Shown: positions 1 to 11,544 of the stretch, in pieces
How the letters are laid out: each line of letters begins with the position of its first letter
Position numbering within the stretch: the stretch's first letter is position 1
From: Zychaea mexicana
Lineage: Eukaryota > Mucoromycota > Mucoromycetes > Mucorales > Lichtheimiaceae
DNA: 64,000 bases
Direction of reading: 5' to 3'
Assembly (NCBI RefSeq): GCF_025766255.1
Contig: NW_026516802.1
Coordinates: forward strand, 41,058-105,057
Notes under the pieces: model-generated
What the model was told of the DNA's origin: nothing
What the model saw: the letters and a program-made list of their open reading frames with translations, nothing else
The model's database searches: none
Translations under genes and position numbers: made by a program

Positions 1-1162
1 ACACCGAGCCGCTCGAGACCTAGCAGCCATCCTTCCATCCAACAACAACAACAACAACAGTAGTAATGATAATATTAGCAATAACAGCAACACGCATATC
101 GTCACCCCATCACCTCCACTCTCCTCGATACCCAGCACGGTCGACCAGATGCTGCTTAATGAATTCGAGGAATTCGTCAAGTTCAGCGCGTCTGTGCCCC
201 TGAAAAAGCTTCAAACGATCTCCTTTCTAAAATTTTGCCAGGCAGAAGACGTCGAGCCTTGCTTGCGCTTTGGTGCCAACGCGCGATTGTCTGCGCGCAA
301 AATTGCAGAGGCCATTGTCATGAACACTTGTTTCATTGAAGAAACGCCGCCTGGATTTGCTGAAGAGCAAGCTCAAAGACCACCTGATATGCCATTACGG
401 ATATCCGCCTCCAAGGTGCTTCTATGGGAGCGTATTAGCAATGGAGGAAACACTCAAAACTTTATTGGCGCCTGCCAGGCGTGTGGACGACAAGATCAAT
501 ACCCGTTACCGTACCGGTTCCGTACATCCTACTTCGACGATTGGGCGTGCATCGATCGCTTCTGTCGCGACCGACTTGTGGCCGTCTGTGAGTTTTATGT
601 GTTTATTCGAAACGTTCGCCAAGGATACTACAGTAGTCGCAGTGTTCACGACCTTTATCGGGAAGCAATGCGTCTACGTTTGCAAATGTTCTATGCCCGG
701 TAAGCACTTGGAAACTAAAAAAAGAGATAGTGTGAGGGTGAAGGGGTAGGAGCCGGGGGATTTGAGCGCGTGTGCTTTTTGCTAATTTAAGGATTGCTCG
801 TTGCTGCTGTATTGTTGTTTCCATATATGCGTAAATATAGAATGGGGGCGTTGCCATGGACCCTTCGTAACTTAGGAGTCAAGACGGATGAACTTGGCAA
901 GGCTACAGCCGTAGCACCGCAAATTCGGATACCACCTTCTGTGAGTGAATCATCACCGTTACCACGTACGAAATCGGTATCAACGACAACAGCGAATGCT
1001 GCTGGCTCGCCTAGAAGTGAAAGGTTCGAGCGGGTAGCTCGTCCTACGAGTGTCGATGGCCGTTCATCGCTTCCATTGCCACCACCATCACCATCAGATA
1101 AACCCGACATGACTACTAGTGCAGCCGCCGCTGCCGCTGCCGCTACCGTTGTGCTTTCTTGA
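1..1162 (+). CDS. Sec2/Rabin-type Rab guanine nucleotide exchange factor, C-terminal part (5' truncated by window edge)
   Basis: Exon 1 is open from base 2 to 699 and continues off the left edge; the intron 700-840 (GTAAGC...TATAG) keeps frame, and exon 2 runs 841-1162 (TGA). After an Asn-run linker, the region from base 149 has the layout of the C-terminal half of Rabin3/GRAB/Sec2 proteins: an 'EDVEPCLRFG' block, a helix of the form 'AIVMNTCFIEETP', then a Cys-containing segment ('CQACG'), an 'FCRDRLVAVCEFYVFIRNVRQG' region and a 'LYREAMRLRLQMF' helix. Family members activate Sec4/Rab8-type GTPases on secretory vesicles; the coiled-coil Sec2p exchange domain would lie upstream of the window and is not visible. 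The tail (last ~100 residues) is Ser/Pro/Ala-rich, ends in an alanine run, and looks disordered. The family call rests on remembered motifs, not an alignment. Confidence 0.82.
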
Positions 1163-1502
1163 AGACACTTCTTCTCCTCGGTTTTTTAATCTTCTTCTTC
1201 TACTACTATACTACCTATTATTACCTAAATTTACTATATGACCCTTGTCTCCTTTCTTTTATTCCCTTCTTTCTTACCGCTGTACGTATTTTCTCTTGTC
1301 ATGTGACATACAACACACCCACGATCCATCATCCACTCACACTACGACACACACCATTATTAAAGCTGATATTAAGCCGTTTTGATTTGTTTCTACACAA
1401 AAAACTACGCTTATCATAAAATTAATTAGTACTATACTACTATATATCAGAATGTCTGAAAGGAACCTTTATTCAAATGATTGTTCATCTTTGTAGGAGA
1501 AT
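1163..1502. other. Intergenic, tail-to-tail gap
   Basis: Short AT-rich stretch between two convergent genes, with pyrimidine-rich 3' UTR sequence and several TTATTA/TAATTA tracts. No gene is seen. It must hold both polyadenylation regions. Confidence 0.7.
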
Positions 1503-2601
1503 TTACTGGAGTATCTGTGACAACAAGGACATCGATGAGCTCAAATATGACGAGCCGAACATGTTGAGATGGTTGACTGTATGATAGAGGGCATAGATGT
1601 TTACTCGTTTCTGGTAGCCTGGTTCTTTGGGTATTTTGGCATGATATGCATCGTAAAAATTTGAATCGAATCCACCAAACACTTTCATGATACCCAAATC
1701 GGCTTCGCTATGTCCCCAGAACGGTGCAGGATCCAAGATCACAGGGTTATCATTGTCATCTACAGCCCAATTTCCGCTCCATAAATCACCATGGTTAAGT
1801 GAAGGGCGGATGTCAAGCCCTTCAAAGTATGTATCTAGCTTATCCAAAAGCTGCTGAGCTGGTTTGTTTAGTTGAGGATAGCGTGATGAGGCTAAATCAA
1901 ACTGGTATGCAAGTCGTCGGCGCAGAAATTCAATCCAGTCAGGACACCACGTATTGACTTGCGGTGTGGAGCCGATTGTGTTGTCGCATTCGAATCCAAA
2001 CTGGCCCGGACCCTTGGCGAGATGTAGATCGGCAAGCTGCTCGCCGAGTTTACGTTGAACGCCGGATGCACCGTACTTGCTTCCAAGTGAGATATACTAG
2101 AATGAACCACTCTTCTTCGTTAGATCAGAGGCCAACAACTTATTGCTATCATTTACTTATTCATACCCTCAATGATATACCCACCTCCATGGCTAAAAAT
2201 CCATAATTATCATTATCAAGTGCGCCATACACATAAGGTGTTGGCACTCGAATAGTATGAGTATCATCTAGGGCTTTTAAACCTTTTGCCTCACTTTTTA
2301 TGATCAAACAAGTGAAAAAAAAGATGTCAGTAATAAAGTATATTATTCTTTTTATTGGCGTGAACAAGCTTATTATTTGCCTTCCAAACATCTCGACCAC
2401 CTCATCAAGCGTTTGCTTAGGTGACGATTCACAAGTCTTGACAAAGATCTGCTTGCCATTGCTGCTGGTACACAAGTAGGCGTCGCTTATGCAGCCACCA
2501 CCAATATTTTCAACGCTTTCCAAAACTTCGTCTTTTGCGATTGTGCTTGACTGCTGAAGTTTTTCGGTGACCGTACGTTTAATAGCGTCGGTTAAAGTCA
2601 T
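1503..2601 (-). CDS. Fructosamine/ketosamine-3-kinase family protein
   Basis: Three exons on the minus strand: 2601-2381, 2293-2185 and 2096-1503, giving 307 residues, close to the ~309 of the human enzyme. Family members phosphorylate the sugar of glycated lysines so that the adduct falls off (protein deglycation), in the cytosol. Visible: an N-terminal Gly-rich 'ENIGGGCISDAY' loop, the ATP-site lysine in 'QIFVKT', 'LGEQLADLHL' after it, the catalytic 'NHGDLWSGNW' near residue 210 and the metal-binding 'ILDPAPFWGHSEADLG' near residue 229. The start is the ATG at 2601, which opens 'MTLTDAIK'; the frame stays open upstream but has no family-like sequence there. Intron 2 (2184-2097) is GTGGGT...TAG. 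Intron 1 aligns best to the family if it is a GC-AG intron (2380-2294); a GT donor at 2389 is also in frame but removes two conserved residues. Confidence 0.93.
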
Positions 2602-4716
2602 TGTGTAAGTGTTAAAGAAAAAATAAAATAAAATATACGCGTGTGTGTTCCGCATAATTTCGGAAATCTGGTGTTTATGATTGATACATGCATGACGTTC
2701 GAAACAATTACTTTAATTGGCCGTCTACAGTGAAATAACGCTACCACTAGCATACTGCTAACTCGCTTTCTAGATAATGGGCATTTTGTTGAAGAGAAAT
2801 ATGTTACAAAGCAGCCTTGCTGTAGCAATTAGGAAGGAAAGAAAAGCAAGAAAGGGATGCTCTCTGACTGAAAGTTGTGATTGAAGAGACGTGCCCAGCT
2901 TTGCGACACGGATTGGCTCACGCCAACAAAGATCACTAACTTGAGATAATCCCTGTTGCTGAGCAACAACAACGCTTGTCCTCAGTAAATGAAATTATAT
3001 AGGAATATCTTTATTAATTGCTTGTCAGCTTCTTGACAACTTCTGCTCTTTAAGAGAACAACGTGAGTGTGGATTATGTAAATAAACGAGTTGGGAACTA
3101 TCTATGGATACAGACAGCTGCACCGTAGGGCACATTTATAGGTCTTTCTTGGCAAGCTGCACGGACTTGTGACGCAGAATACTCATCTGTTAGGATGATT
3201 AGCGTGTGCTGTGCTTATTTCTTTGTGAGCAAAACAATACTTTCTATATTTGTAATTCATTGTTTACACGTGCGAGATTAACGGTTTGTATTGTCGTCAA
3301 CAGTGCGCAGAAGTGAAATGATGTTGTTTAGGATGATGATGGATCTAAAAGGGCTAAAGAAACATTCTTTGCCATAACCCTCCGACACAGATATTAATAG
3401 TGAACCTTTGGGAGAGGTGTCATGTGGAGTAAAGAAGACGTGAAGATCAGCCAAGCACAGTGTCTTGTTTACGCTGGAGATATACAACAATAGATCGTCA
3501 TTGCTCTTCCTGCTCGGATATCATTTCTATTATATATGCTGTTCTTCCAAATCGACACGTATGGCTCGTAACAAACATCTAAGACAGCGAAACTTGTCAA
3601 TTAGCGAGTACCCCTCCTAGCAGCACCACAGATCGAAATTTGATACAGTACCGTGCCTTATCCATCAACCAACTCACTTACATATTAAGATTGAAACTTG
3701 TGGCCAAATTGATGTTATTGATTGTTTACCACGAAGGCTACAGTTTCCCCAGAAATACCGTTTCTATCTTACCGGGTTATACTGTACTGAGAACAAATCA
3801 AGCCGCGAAGCTCTTGCATGCAATCAGTAGAAAAACTACAAAACAACAAGTTAGCGGGTTCATTATCGTTAGAATAAAGAAACTCTCAGCAATCCGTAAT
3901 GGTAAGGCGTCGGTTCGCTTGTGACCCATAGTATGAATAGAGGAAAACCACATGTATTCGTCCATAGCATCTGCAAAAACGAAGGCTAGATTCGATATAT
4001 AACATTCTGTAGCTCTTCCCTGGCCCTGAATTTTTGACTTACAGTACTGTGATCGAGATAGAACTTTACTTTGGAACGATATGCAACATGTTGGAGACAT
4101 ATCTAGGTTCTGGAGTAATACAGAATGCAACGTCCCAAAAAAACATAACTTGGCTGTCAGCTCACCGAGAGTTTCATCTCTCGGGTCTAATGGCAGACGT
4201 GAAACAACGTTTGGGGCGCATATTGATGGGTTTGGCAACTGCCGCGGTTAGAGATCCATATATGGTATCGGTGAAGTGAATTGCGGGGAATCAAAGAGTT
4301 TAGCTGTCAAGCTGTCAAGGGCTATCAAAAAGTATCCCTTTGCTCCAATATCCATCGTAGCAACGACATGCACGTTGTTTTATTATTAGTTTAGCCGGCT
4401 TTTTGTAAAGTTACCTAGACAGTCCCTAGTTTCCATGGGAATTACGCATTCCACTCACTCTTACCTAATAAGCGTAATACAGGCACGGAACTTTGGCAGA
4501 ACCTTTTGGCGTCGAGATTATAGAAATTTTCATCGCCGACACCGATCTAACCCAACTGCAAGTCGCTCTGCGATAAGTCAGATCGACACCAATCGAACCT
4601 TCCCCCAACGAAAAAATAGTAGAGGGTCCAGCCAAAAGCATTGGGTTTCTTTTTCTACTTTCTACTTCGCTATCCTCCCCCCCTCTCTCTCTCTCTCTCT
4701 CACTGCACACATCAAC
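2602..4716. other. Intergenic, head-to-head promoter region
   Basis: About 2.1 kb between divergent genes. Open frames at 3278-3490 (-), 3640-3924 (+) and 3798-4238 (-) show no domain, no codon pattern like the neighbours and no homology I recognise, so I do not call them genes. A long CT-rich tract just before the acetyl-CoA synthetase start is typical of fungal promoters. Confidence 0.6.
4683..4702 (+). repeat. (CT)n tract in the acetyl-CoA synthetase 5' UTR/promoter
   Basis: About ten CT units ending 15 bases before the start codon at 4717. CT-rich tracts directly upstream of the ATG are common in highly expressed filamentous fungal genes. A promoter or leader role is inference. Confidence 0.7.
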
Positions 4717-6926
4717 ATGTCCGTCAAGACTCATCCTGTTCCAGCACGCCTTTTGGACTCGTCCCAATGCCCTACGCCACACGTTAACTCGCTTGAGCAG
4801 TACAAGGCCATGTGGACCGAGAGTGTCGAACAACCCGAAAAGTTCTTTGGCAATGTATGTAAAAATAGCTCTGTGGGAATCTTTGCGTGAGAAAAAGGAG
4901 ACGAATGCCAGCTTTGTGATTGACAACTTTTGTATATGTGTGTGACGCTACGATAGTTGGCACGTGAGCTTTTGTCGTGGTCAAAGCCTTTCGAAACAGT
5001 CAAGCACGGCAGCTTTGAAACTGGCGACGTTGCCTGGTTCTTGGAAGGTGAACTGAACGTTGCATACAACTGTGTTGACCGCCATGCCTTGAAGAATCCC
5101 GACAAGGTTGCCATCATCCACGAAGGCGATGAACCCGACCAGGTCCGCAAGATCACCTATGGCGAACTCTTGCGTCAGGTCAGCGCAATGGCCAACACTT
5201 TGAAGAGCTTGGGCATCCGCAAGGGCGACAATGTGGCCATCTATATGCCAATGATACCCGAGACGCTTATTGCTTGTCTCGCTTGTGCCCGTATTGGTGC
5301 TGTCCACTCTGTTGTGTTTGCTGGCTTTTCGGCTGAATCGCTACGGGATCGTGTTGTTGATTGCGGTGCCCGTCTCATCCTGACCTCCGATGAAGGTCGT
5401 CGTGGTGGCAAGAACATTGCTACCAAGCGTATTGTTGATGATGCTTTGCGCGATCCCAACGCTGCTGCTTTGGTTGAGCACGTCATTGTTCACCGTCGTA
5501 CAGGCTCCACTGTACCCTGGGAGGAAGGTCGCGATTTGTGGTGGGACGAGGAAATGAGCAAAGCCAGAACCGTCTGTGCCCCTGAGCCCATGAACGCCGA
5601 AGATCCTCTTTTCTTGCTGTACACCTCGGGTTCGACTGGCGCACCCAAGGGTATTCTCCACACCACTGGCGGCTACTTGCTTGGTGCTGCCTCCACCGTC
5701 AAGTACATTTTCGATGTCCATGAGGACGACATTTATGCTTGTATGGCTGATATTGGATGGGTTACTGGCCACTCATACATTCTCTACGGTCCTTTGGCGC
5801 TGGGTGCCACCACTGTGTTGTTCGAGTCGACCCCCACTTACCCCAACCCCTCGCGTTTCTGGGATTTGATCCAAAAGCATAAGGTCACTCAGTTCTATAC
5901 CGCTCCTACCGCCATCCGTGCTCTCCGTCGTTTGGGTGATCAGTGGCTCAAAGGCTACGACTTGTCTTCCCTCCGCGTCATTGGCTCTGTCGGCGAGCCC
6001 ATCAACCCCGAAGCCTGGTACTGGTACCACGACAATGTCGGTAAGGGTCAATGCACAGTCGTCGACACCTACTGGCAGACCGAGACTGGTTCGATCATTG
6101 TCTCGCCTTTGCCTGGTGCTACTCCCACCAAGCCTGGTTCTGCTACCTTGCCTTTCTTTGGTATCAAGCCCGTCATCCTTGATCCCACGACTGGCAAGGA
6201 ATTGGAGATCAAGTCCCAAGACGATACGGGTGTGTTGGCTATCTCCCAGCCCTGGCCCTCGATGGCTCGTACCATTTATAACAACCATAACCGCTTCTTG
6301 GACACTTATCTCAAGCCTTACCCTGGCGTAAGTATTAATTGTTATCATTTTGTGATGTTGGGCATTTAGCTAAATTGACTCTTTTCGCTTGGCCAGTTTT
6401 ATTTCACTGGAGATGGCGCCAGTTTAGACGATGAGAAATATATCTATATCCGTGGCCGTGTTGATGGTAAGTTTAACGTGTTCTGGTTTAGTGAGGAACG
6501 AGTAACGAATTAACATCACTTGTTTATGTCTTAGATGTCATTAACGTCTCTGGCCATCGTTTGTCTACTGCTGAAATTGAGTCTGCTTTGGTTCACCATG
6601 AAACTGTCGCCGAAGCTGCCGTTGTCGGTGGCAACGACGACTTGACTGGTCAGTGCATCCACGCCTTTGTTTCGCTCAAGCCTGGTGTTGAGCAGGCTGA
6701 AGGTTTGGAAAAGGAATTGGTTCTTCAAGTGCGCAAGATGATTGGTCCCTTCGCTGGTCCCAAGCGTGTCCACATCGTCAATGACCACCCCAAGACCCGT
6801 TCCGGCAAGATTATGCGCCGTATTCTGCGCAAGATTGTCAACGGTGAACAAGACCAGTTGGGCGATATCTCTACTTTGTCTGATCCTAGCGTTGTCGAAG
6901 CTTTGATCAAGAGAGTTCACGGTTAA
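4717..6926 (+). CDS. Acetyl-CoA synthetase (acetate-CoA ligase, AMP-forming)
   Basis: Four exons: 4717-4854, 4957-6327, 6397-6466, 6535-6926. All splice sites are GT-AG and in phase; the product is 656 residues, normal for the family (~650-670). It makes acetyl-CoA from acetate, CoA and ATP for lipid synthesis, acetate growth and histone acetylation, in the cytosol or nucleus. The ANL-superfamily signature '[11 protein letters not shown]' is near residue 268, the adenine/acetate-pocket motif '[10 protein letters not shown]' near 416, and the C-terminal catalytic lysine in 'RSGKIMRR' near 618. This lysine is the one regulated by acetylation in studied homologues. The start is chosen because 'MSVKTHPVP' leads directly into the conserved N-terminal '[17 protein letters not shown]' region and lies just after a CT-rich leader. 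Confidence 0.97.
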
Positions 6927-7229
6927 ATTTTTCTTTTAATGTATTTAAATAGACAGTTTTCATATCACGATAGATCCGCTATCAACTTTTTGCCTATATT
7001 CCGTCACCCTATTTAGTCATCTTTGTTTAATGTACAGTTCTTCCTTATCAACATTTTGTCACTATAACCCACTTTTCCCCTCGTATTATTAATGTCGCTC
7101 CTGATGTGGAGTATAAAAGAATATACTTCAATTAGTTTAAATTATTTCATGTGGTCGAACGGATTGTTGGTTCATGGACGGTGAAGTAAAAATAGTCTGC
7201 AGACAAGGATTCTCTATATTGTTTTTGTT
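6927..7229. other. Intergenic, tail-to-tail gap
   Basis: AT-rich 3' flanking DNA between two convergent genes. No gene or structured element seen. Confidence 0.7.
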
Positions 7230-9486
7230 TTATTTCTTAGCCTTCTTGTCAGGTGTATCTGTTTTTGCATCGCTGGATAAAGATGTTTTGCCACTGATTG
7301 CCATGGCTGTCTTGTAACAAATGATATTATTGGTGCTACTGATAACAGCATCTTCTGAGAGCTAAAAGTAAACAGATAGTTAGTTTCATTAAATCAATCT
7401 CGCAATTCAACCACCAATGTATCGAATAGAAGCTTTTCACTAAACTTACTCTCATATTGCCCACAGTTTCAGCATAAAGATAGTACTTATCAATTTCGGG
7501 ATGCAAGATCTTTGCAAATTCTCGTACAGTAGTTCCAGGCCATACAAGAATACAATCTCTGAAAGCACCAGGCTTTTGCGAGTTTGTGGATCCAAAGGTA
7601 GAAACACTTTTGACTGGATATACAGGTGATACGCCCAGTAATTCTACAGCTTTTCCTAGTACCTCCTGTACGCCTGTAGACCCATATCGGAACAACACCA
7701 AATCTGTTCCGTTTTAACAAGTCATTAATGAAATTGCGTTTTGCCAGTCTCTATATGAACGGACAAACTGTTGTAACTGTTGTTTTACCTTGTACTTTTT
7801 CTACACGGCTGTACATTTATAAAAGTCTCATTTAATACACATAGAAGAGCCGTTTCTTCAATTTACTTGAAACTCACTTTTTCAGCTTCCCATCCATTGG
7901 TTTTAAATCCGAATCAGGCTATTTAATTCTAGTCAGTAACTAAAAATAATATTAAAAAAGACACACTTCACTTTTAAAAAAAACACAAGACTTACTAAAT
8001 CTTCCTTTGTCTCTACAATATCCGTTGCGTCTATATATTTTATGTAATTTTGTTTTCGAATTTTTCGCAAAAAGTTTTCTGCGAGTGCACTTGTCAAGAC
8101 CAGCTTGTTCTAGCTCATTGAATTTAAGTATAAGTCGCACAAGCACTCAAAAGTACACGTCGCAATTTTATGTTTTTACCTGATCGTATCTTCGCATGAT
8201 CTTTGTGATATTCTTATCTGCATCCGCCATATCAATTTTGTTCAAGGCCTGTCATCATGTAACGAAATCATGTCAGCCGCATATACACATGTGCCGCTAA
8301 AATTGGACAAATCAAGCAAATAACTATACGTACCACAACAGTTGGGAAGCGCACATCCATGAAAAAGTCTACCACCTTCTTCACAGTATCCTCATCCCAA
8401 GCTTCTAAAGGTTCTTTTATACCACTCTTATCCATTGCTTTTGCCACTACACTTGCAGTTGATCCGTAACCTTATGCCATATGCATTAGCACCAATTCCC
8501 TTCCAATCATCTCTTCTTAATAATACAAAGAGGTTACCCGAGAGTTGAATTTGCAACGTATCTACAGTGCTATTTTCTAGGGGCCACATAGTTAGGGATC
8601 AGCGTGTTCTTGTAATCATATTGGTAAACTGAACATACTTATAGCAACGTGCCGTCTAACAATGCTGCTCCAGCGTTTCAACAAATTATTCGTGATCCAA
8701 CTATGAATTTCCAAGCGTAGCCAATTGATGTCGTTGATTGGATCATAGCCCTGAGTTTCTTTGCCATTCTGATCCGTAGTACCACTGACATCCACCACGT
8801 GGATCAATGCATGCGCATGTCGCAGATCGTCCAAAAATTGATTACCCAAACCCAGTCCCTGGGACGCACCAGGCACAAGACCTACATTTTTGCACTCAAG
8901 GATAAGTCTCTCCATAATTTATACCACCAGTTATCCGATTCAATACAATAAAAGAACAGACCTGCTACATCCATCATTTGGATAGGAACGAACCGAGTAC
9001 CCTCCACGCATCGACCTAGTGCATATCAGTTAATACTTTGCACGGCTCTCTAATTCGCATATGTTCCTTGGCTTTTATGCGATGCTGATTTCGCTTTCCC
9101 TTCTTACCATATCTTGGTCGGCATTGACTCTCTTTGCCGTATTTTTTACACGGACAGTCAACTGGTACATAGCTTACACCATGGTTTGGTTAATAGTCGT
9201 GAAGGGGTAGTTACCTATATATGCAGGCCGGTTATACATAATTGCAATCGCGGGTCCACTCGTGCCCGAGATTCCTTCCGTGTATCAACGTTTGACTTAC
9301 CAACTTTGGCAGTAGCGTCAGAAACTAGGTCAACGTTGAATTGTTGTTTAATTCAGAATTCATAAGAAAAATAAAACTTCAATTTATCACACTCTGTTTC
9401 TGTTTCTCGAGGTTACCTGCATTCAAGAATGACGATTTGCCTGCCGATGGTTTACCGACGCATGCAAGTAGGATTTCTTTGACCAT
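7230..9486 (-). CDS. Obg-type GTPase with C-terminal TGS domain (C428.15/MJ1332-like); one-base frameshift in exon 3
   Basis: Thirteen exons by splice phase: 9486-9417, 9324-9301, 9214-9108, 9015-8962, 8881-8639, 8576-8538, 8470-8334, 8248-8180, 8109-7996, 7918-7878, 7808-7789, 7703-7450 and 7361-7230 (about 434 residues). The G1 loop 'GKPSAGKSS' starts at residue 10; then '[19 protein letters not shown]' (G3), 'LNKIDMAD' (G4) and 'LTSALAE' (G5). The C-terminal TGS domain is seen as '[22 protein letters not shown]'. The family is an Obg-like GTPase widespread in archaea and eukaryotes, thought to be linked to ribosomes or translation; exact role unknown. Exon 3 is one base short: 'NYPFTTI' and '[14 protein letters not shown]' are both present but in different frames, broken near 9191. 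All other exons are intact, so either the assembly has an error or the copy is freshly mutated. Exon 11 is only 20 nt. Confidence 0.88.
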
Positions 9487-10142
9487 GGGTTATAGTAGCA
9501 AGCAGCAAGAATAGCTTATATGATAAGCAGCTTCCAAAAAGTCACAATGGCTGATATCATAGTTTCCTTTGACAACAACTCCGGCACTCCGGCGATCTGT
9601 GTGTCACTTTCTACTGATGCACGTTGGAAACGATATTCGACAATCTTTTGAAGTGTAGCTTTCTCAAATGTTGTGTTGGTGATATTAAACAGCTGCTTGA
9701 ATTACAATTATAACTATAAGAAGCCAGTACTTACTACCCTGTCTCAGCATGCCTCAGCAGCTATCAAAATTGCCTGGTGCCCTGGTACGCAAAAGGACAA
9801 TTAAGAGCGCATATTGCATCCTTGATGTAGTGTATGATGACTCAGTGGAACGTTTCATTAGTCCCGTAAGGCATATACCCTCATAAGCGGACACTGCAGT
9901 ATGATAGTGTTTACAAGTTTAGCATAAGACAATGCGTTTTCAGGTTGACCCCATTTAAAGGGTTTTTTTTTTAATTTCTCGGAATAAATAATCTTTTGAA
10001 ATCTCCAGAGACGGTTTAGTGGGACTTGCGACTGTGATTGATTTATGCTGGCAACGAACTCTAAACCTCACACTTCTCACGGGTTCCGCCATTTTCCTCT
10101 TTTCTTTCTCTCAAGCACTTTTCTTTGTTTAACTCGTTCACC
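9487..10142. other. Intergenic, head-to-head promoter region
   Basis: About 650 bp between divergent starts. No ORF of interest. It presumably carries the promoters of both the GTPase gene and the quinone oxidoreductase gene; a T-rich run at 9961-9972 and pyrimidine-rich sequence before 10143 are the only visible features. Confidence 0.6.
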
Positions 10143-11544
10143 ATGGCAACCATGAAAGCAGTAGTCGTCGAGGAAACTGGCGGTGTCGATAAGTTGCTCT
10201 ACAAGGACCTTCCCTTTCCCGAGGCTCATGAAGGCACTGTTGTCATCAAGAACCACTTTATAGGTAACGTAAATACAAGTTTGGGCGCTAACGACGAACG
10301 AAAACAAAAACCTAAACGATTGGTTTAAATTTGATAACCACGACTATTAGGCATCAACTACATTGATACCTATCACCGTACCGGTCTTTACCCATTGCCT
10401 CTTCCATTTGTTCTTGGTCGCGAAAGGTACATTTTCTTTTTACCACTCACTGCAACCACTGTTGATAAATGTTGTCGGGTTGCAACTTGCTTACTAATAG
10501 CGGCGATCAATTTCACACAAAAACAGCGCTGGCGAGGTCAGTGCCGTAGGACCTGACGTCAAGGATTTCAAGGTTGGCGATCGTGTTGTCTATATCGGTG
10601 GATCGACCTACTCTGAATATACCGAAGCCAAGGTCGGTGCTGTTGAAAAGATTACAAACGACGTGTCATACGAAACAGCAGCTGCTATTGGTATCCAGGC
10701 ATTGACAGCGTGGACGTTGGTTCGTGAATCTTATCCTGTCAAGAAAGGAGGTATGAGCAAACCTTTATTCCGGATAGATGAGGCGTGTGTGTTGGATTAC
10801 TAAAGCGCTGGGAGGGTATGTCTCAATTAGTCAATGAGGCTGTGTGGTAGGTAACTCACCACAATCTGTTTTTTTTTCTTAGACCATATTCTCATCCATG
10901 CAGCAGCCGGTGGTGTTGGCCTCTTGCTGTGTCAAATGTGCCGCTATCTTGGTGCCACCGTAATTGGCACCGTGAGCACAGCCGAAAAAGCCGCGCTCGC
11001 ACGCGAAAATGGCGCCGATTACGTGATCAACTATACCACCGAGGATGTCGTCGCCAAGGTGAACGAGATTACCGGTGGTCTGGGTTGCCAAGGTGTGCTA
11101 GATGGCGTTGGCAAGTCTACTTGGGATATCTCTTTGCAGTGTGCCCGACGACTCGGATCCGTAATCAGCTTTGGAAATGCTTCGGGTGTAGTTCCTCCTG
11201 TAAGAGTCAGAGTTGGTTGGGTCGGGGGGATGTGTGTGTGTGTGTGTGTGTGACCAAACCAGCAACCCAGGTGCATTGACGTACGCGGATGAAAAATGTT
11301 TGTTTTATAGATTTCGATCGCGACGTTGGCACAAAAGAATCTCAAGATTATGCGACCCACTTTGTTCAACTACATGACATCGCGTGAAGAATCGCAAAAG
11401 TGGTGGGGTGAAGTGTTCGAACTTTTGGCCAAGGGCGTCATCAAGACCCACATCTACAAGATATATGATCTTGCCGATGCAAAGCAGTCTCACATTGATA
11501 TTGAGAGCCGAAAGACAACTGGCAAACTGTTGTTGAAACCTTAA
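10143..11544 (+). CDS. NADPH:quinone oxidoreductase, zeta-crystallin/Zta1 type
   Basis: Five exons: 10143-10263, 10351-10426, 10527-10750, 10883-11199, 11311-11544, giving 323 residues (family ~325-335). It belongs to the medium-chain dehydrogenase/reductase superfamily, zinc-free quinone reductase branch, which reduces quinones or alkenals with NADPH and is usually cytosolic and stress-linked. Visible: 'NYIDTYHRTGLYPLPLPFVLGRE' split by introns 1-2, 'AAAIGIQALTAW', the nucleotide-binding 'HAAAGGVGLLLCQ' near residue 150, 'GADYVINYTTED', and 'LDGVGKSTW'. The zinc ligands of alcohol dehydrogenases are absent, as expected. The ATG at 10143 is preferred because it sits in CACCATGG; a second ATG nine bases on would give an N-terminus shorter by three residues. 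The intron before exon 5 contains a (TG)n run. Confidence 0.95.
11231..11252 (+). repeat. (TG)n microsatellite in an intron
   Basis: Eleven TG units inside intron 4 of the quinone oxidoreductase gene. Confidence 0.9.

Noticed and set aside
2384..2389. GT donor for intron 1 of fructosamine-3-kinase
   Set aside because: In frame, but removes conserved family residues; the GC donor at 2380 fits better. Kept as an alternative in the finding.
3798..4238. 146-residue minus-strand open frame between two divergent genes
   Set aside because: No domain, no splice extension, unusual composition and an overlapping opposite-strand frame; likely chance.
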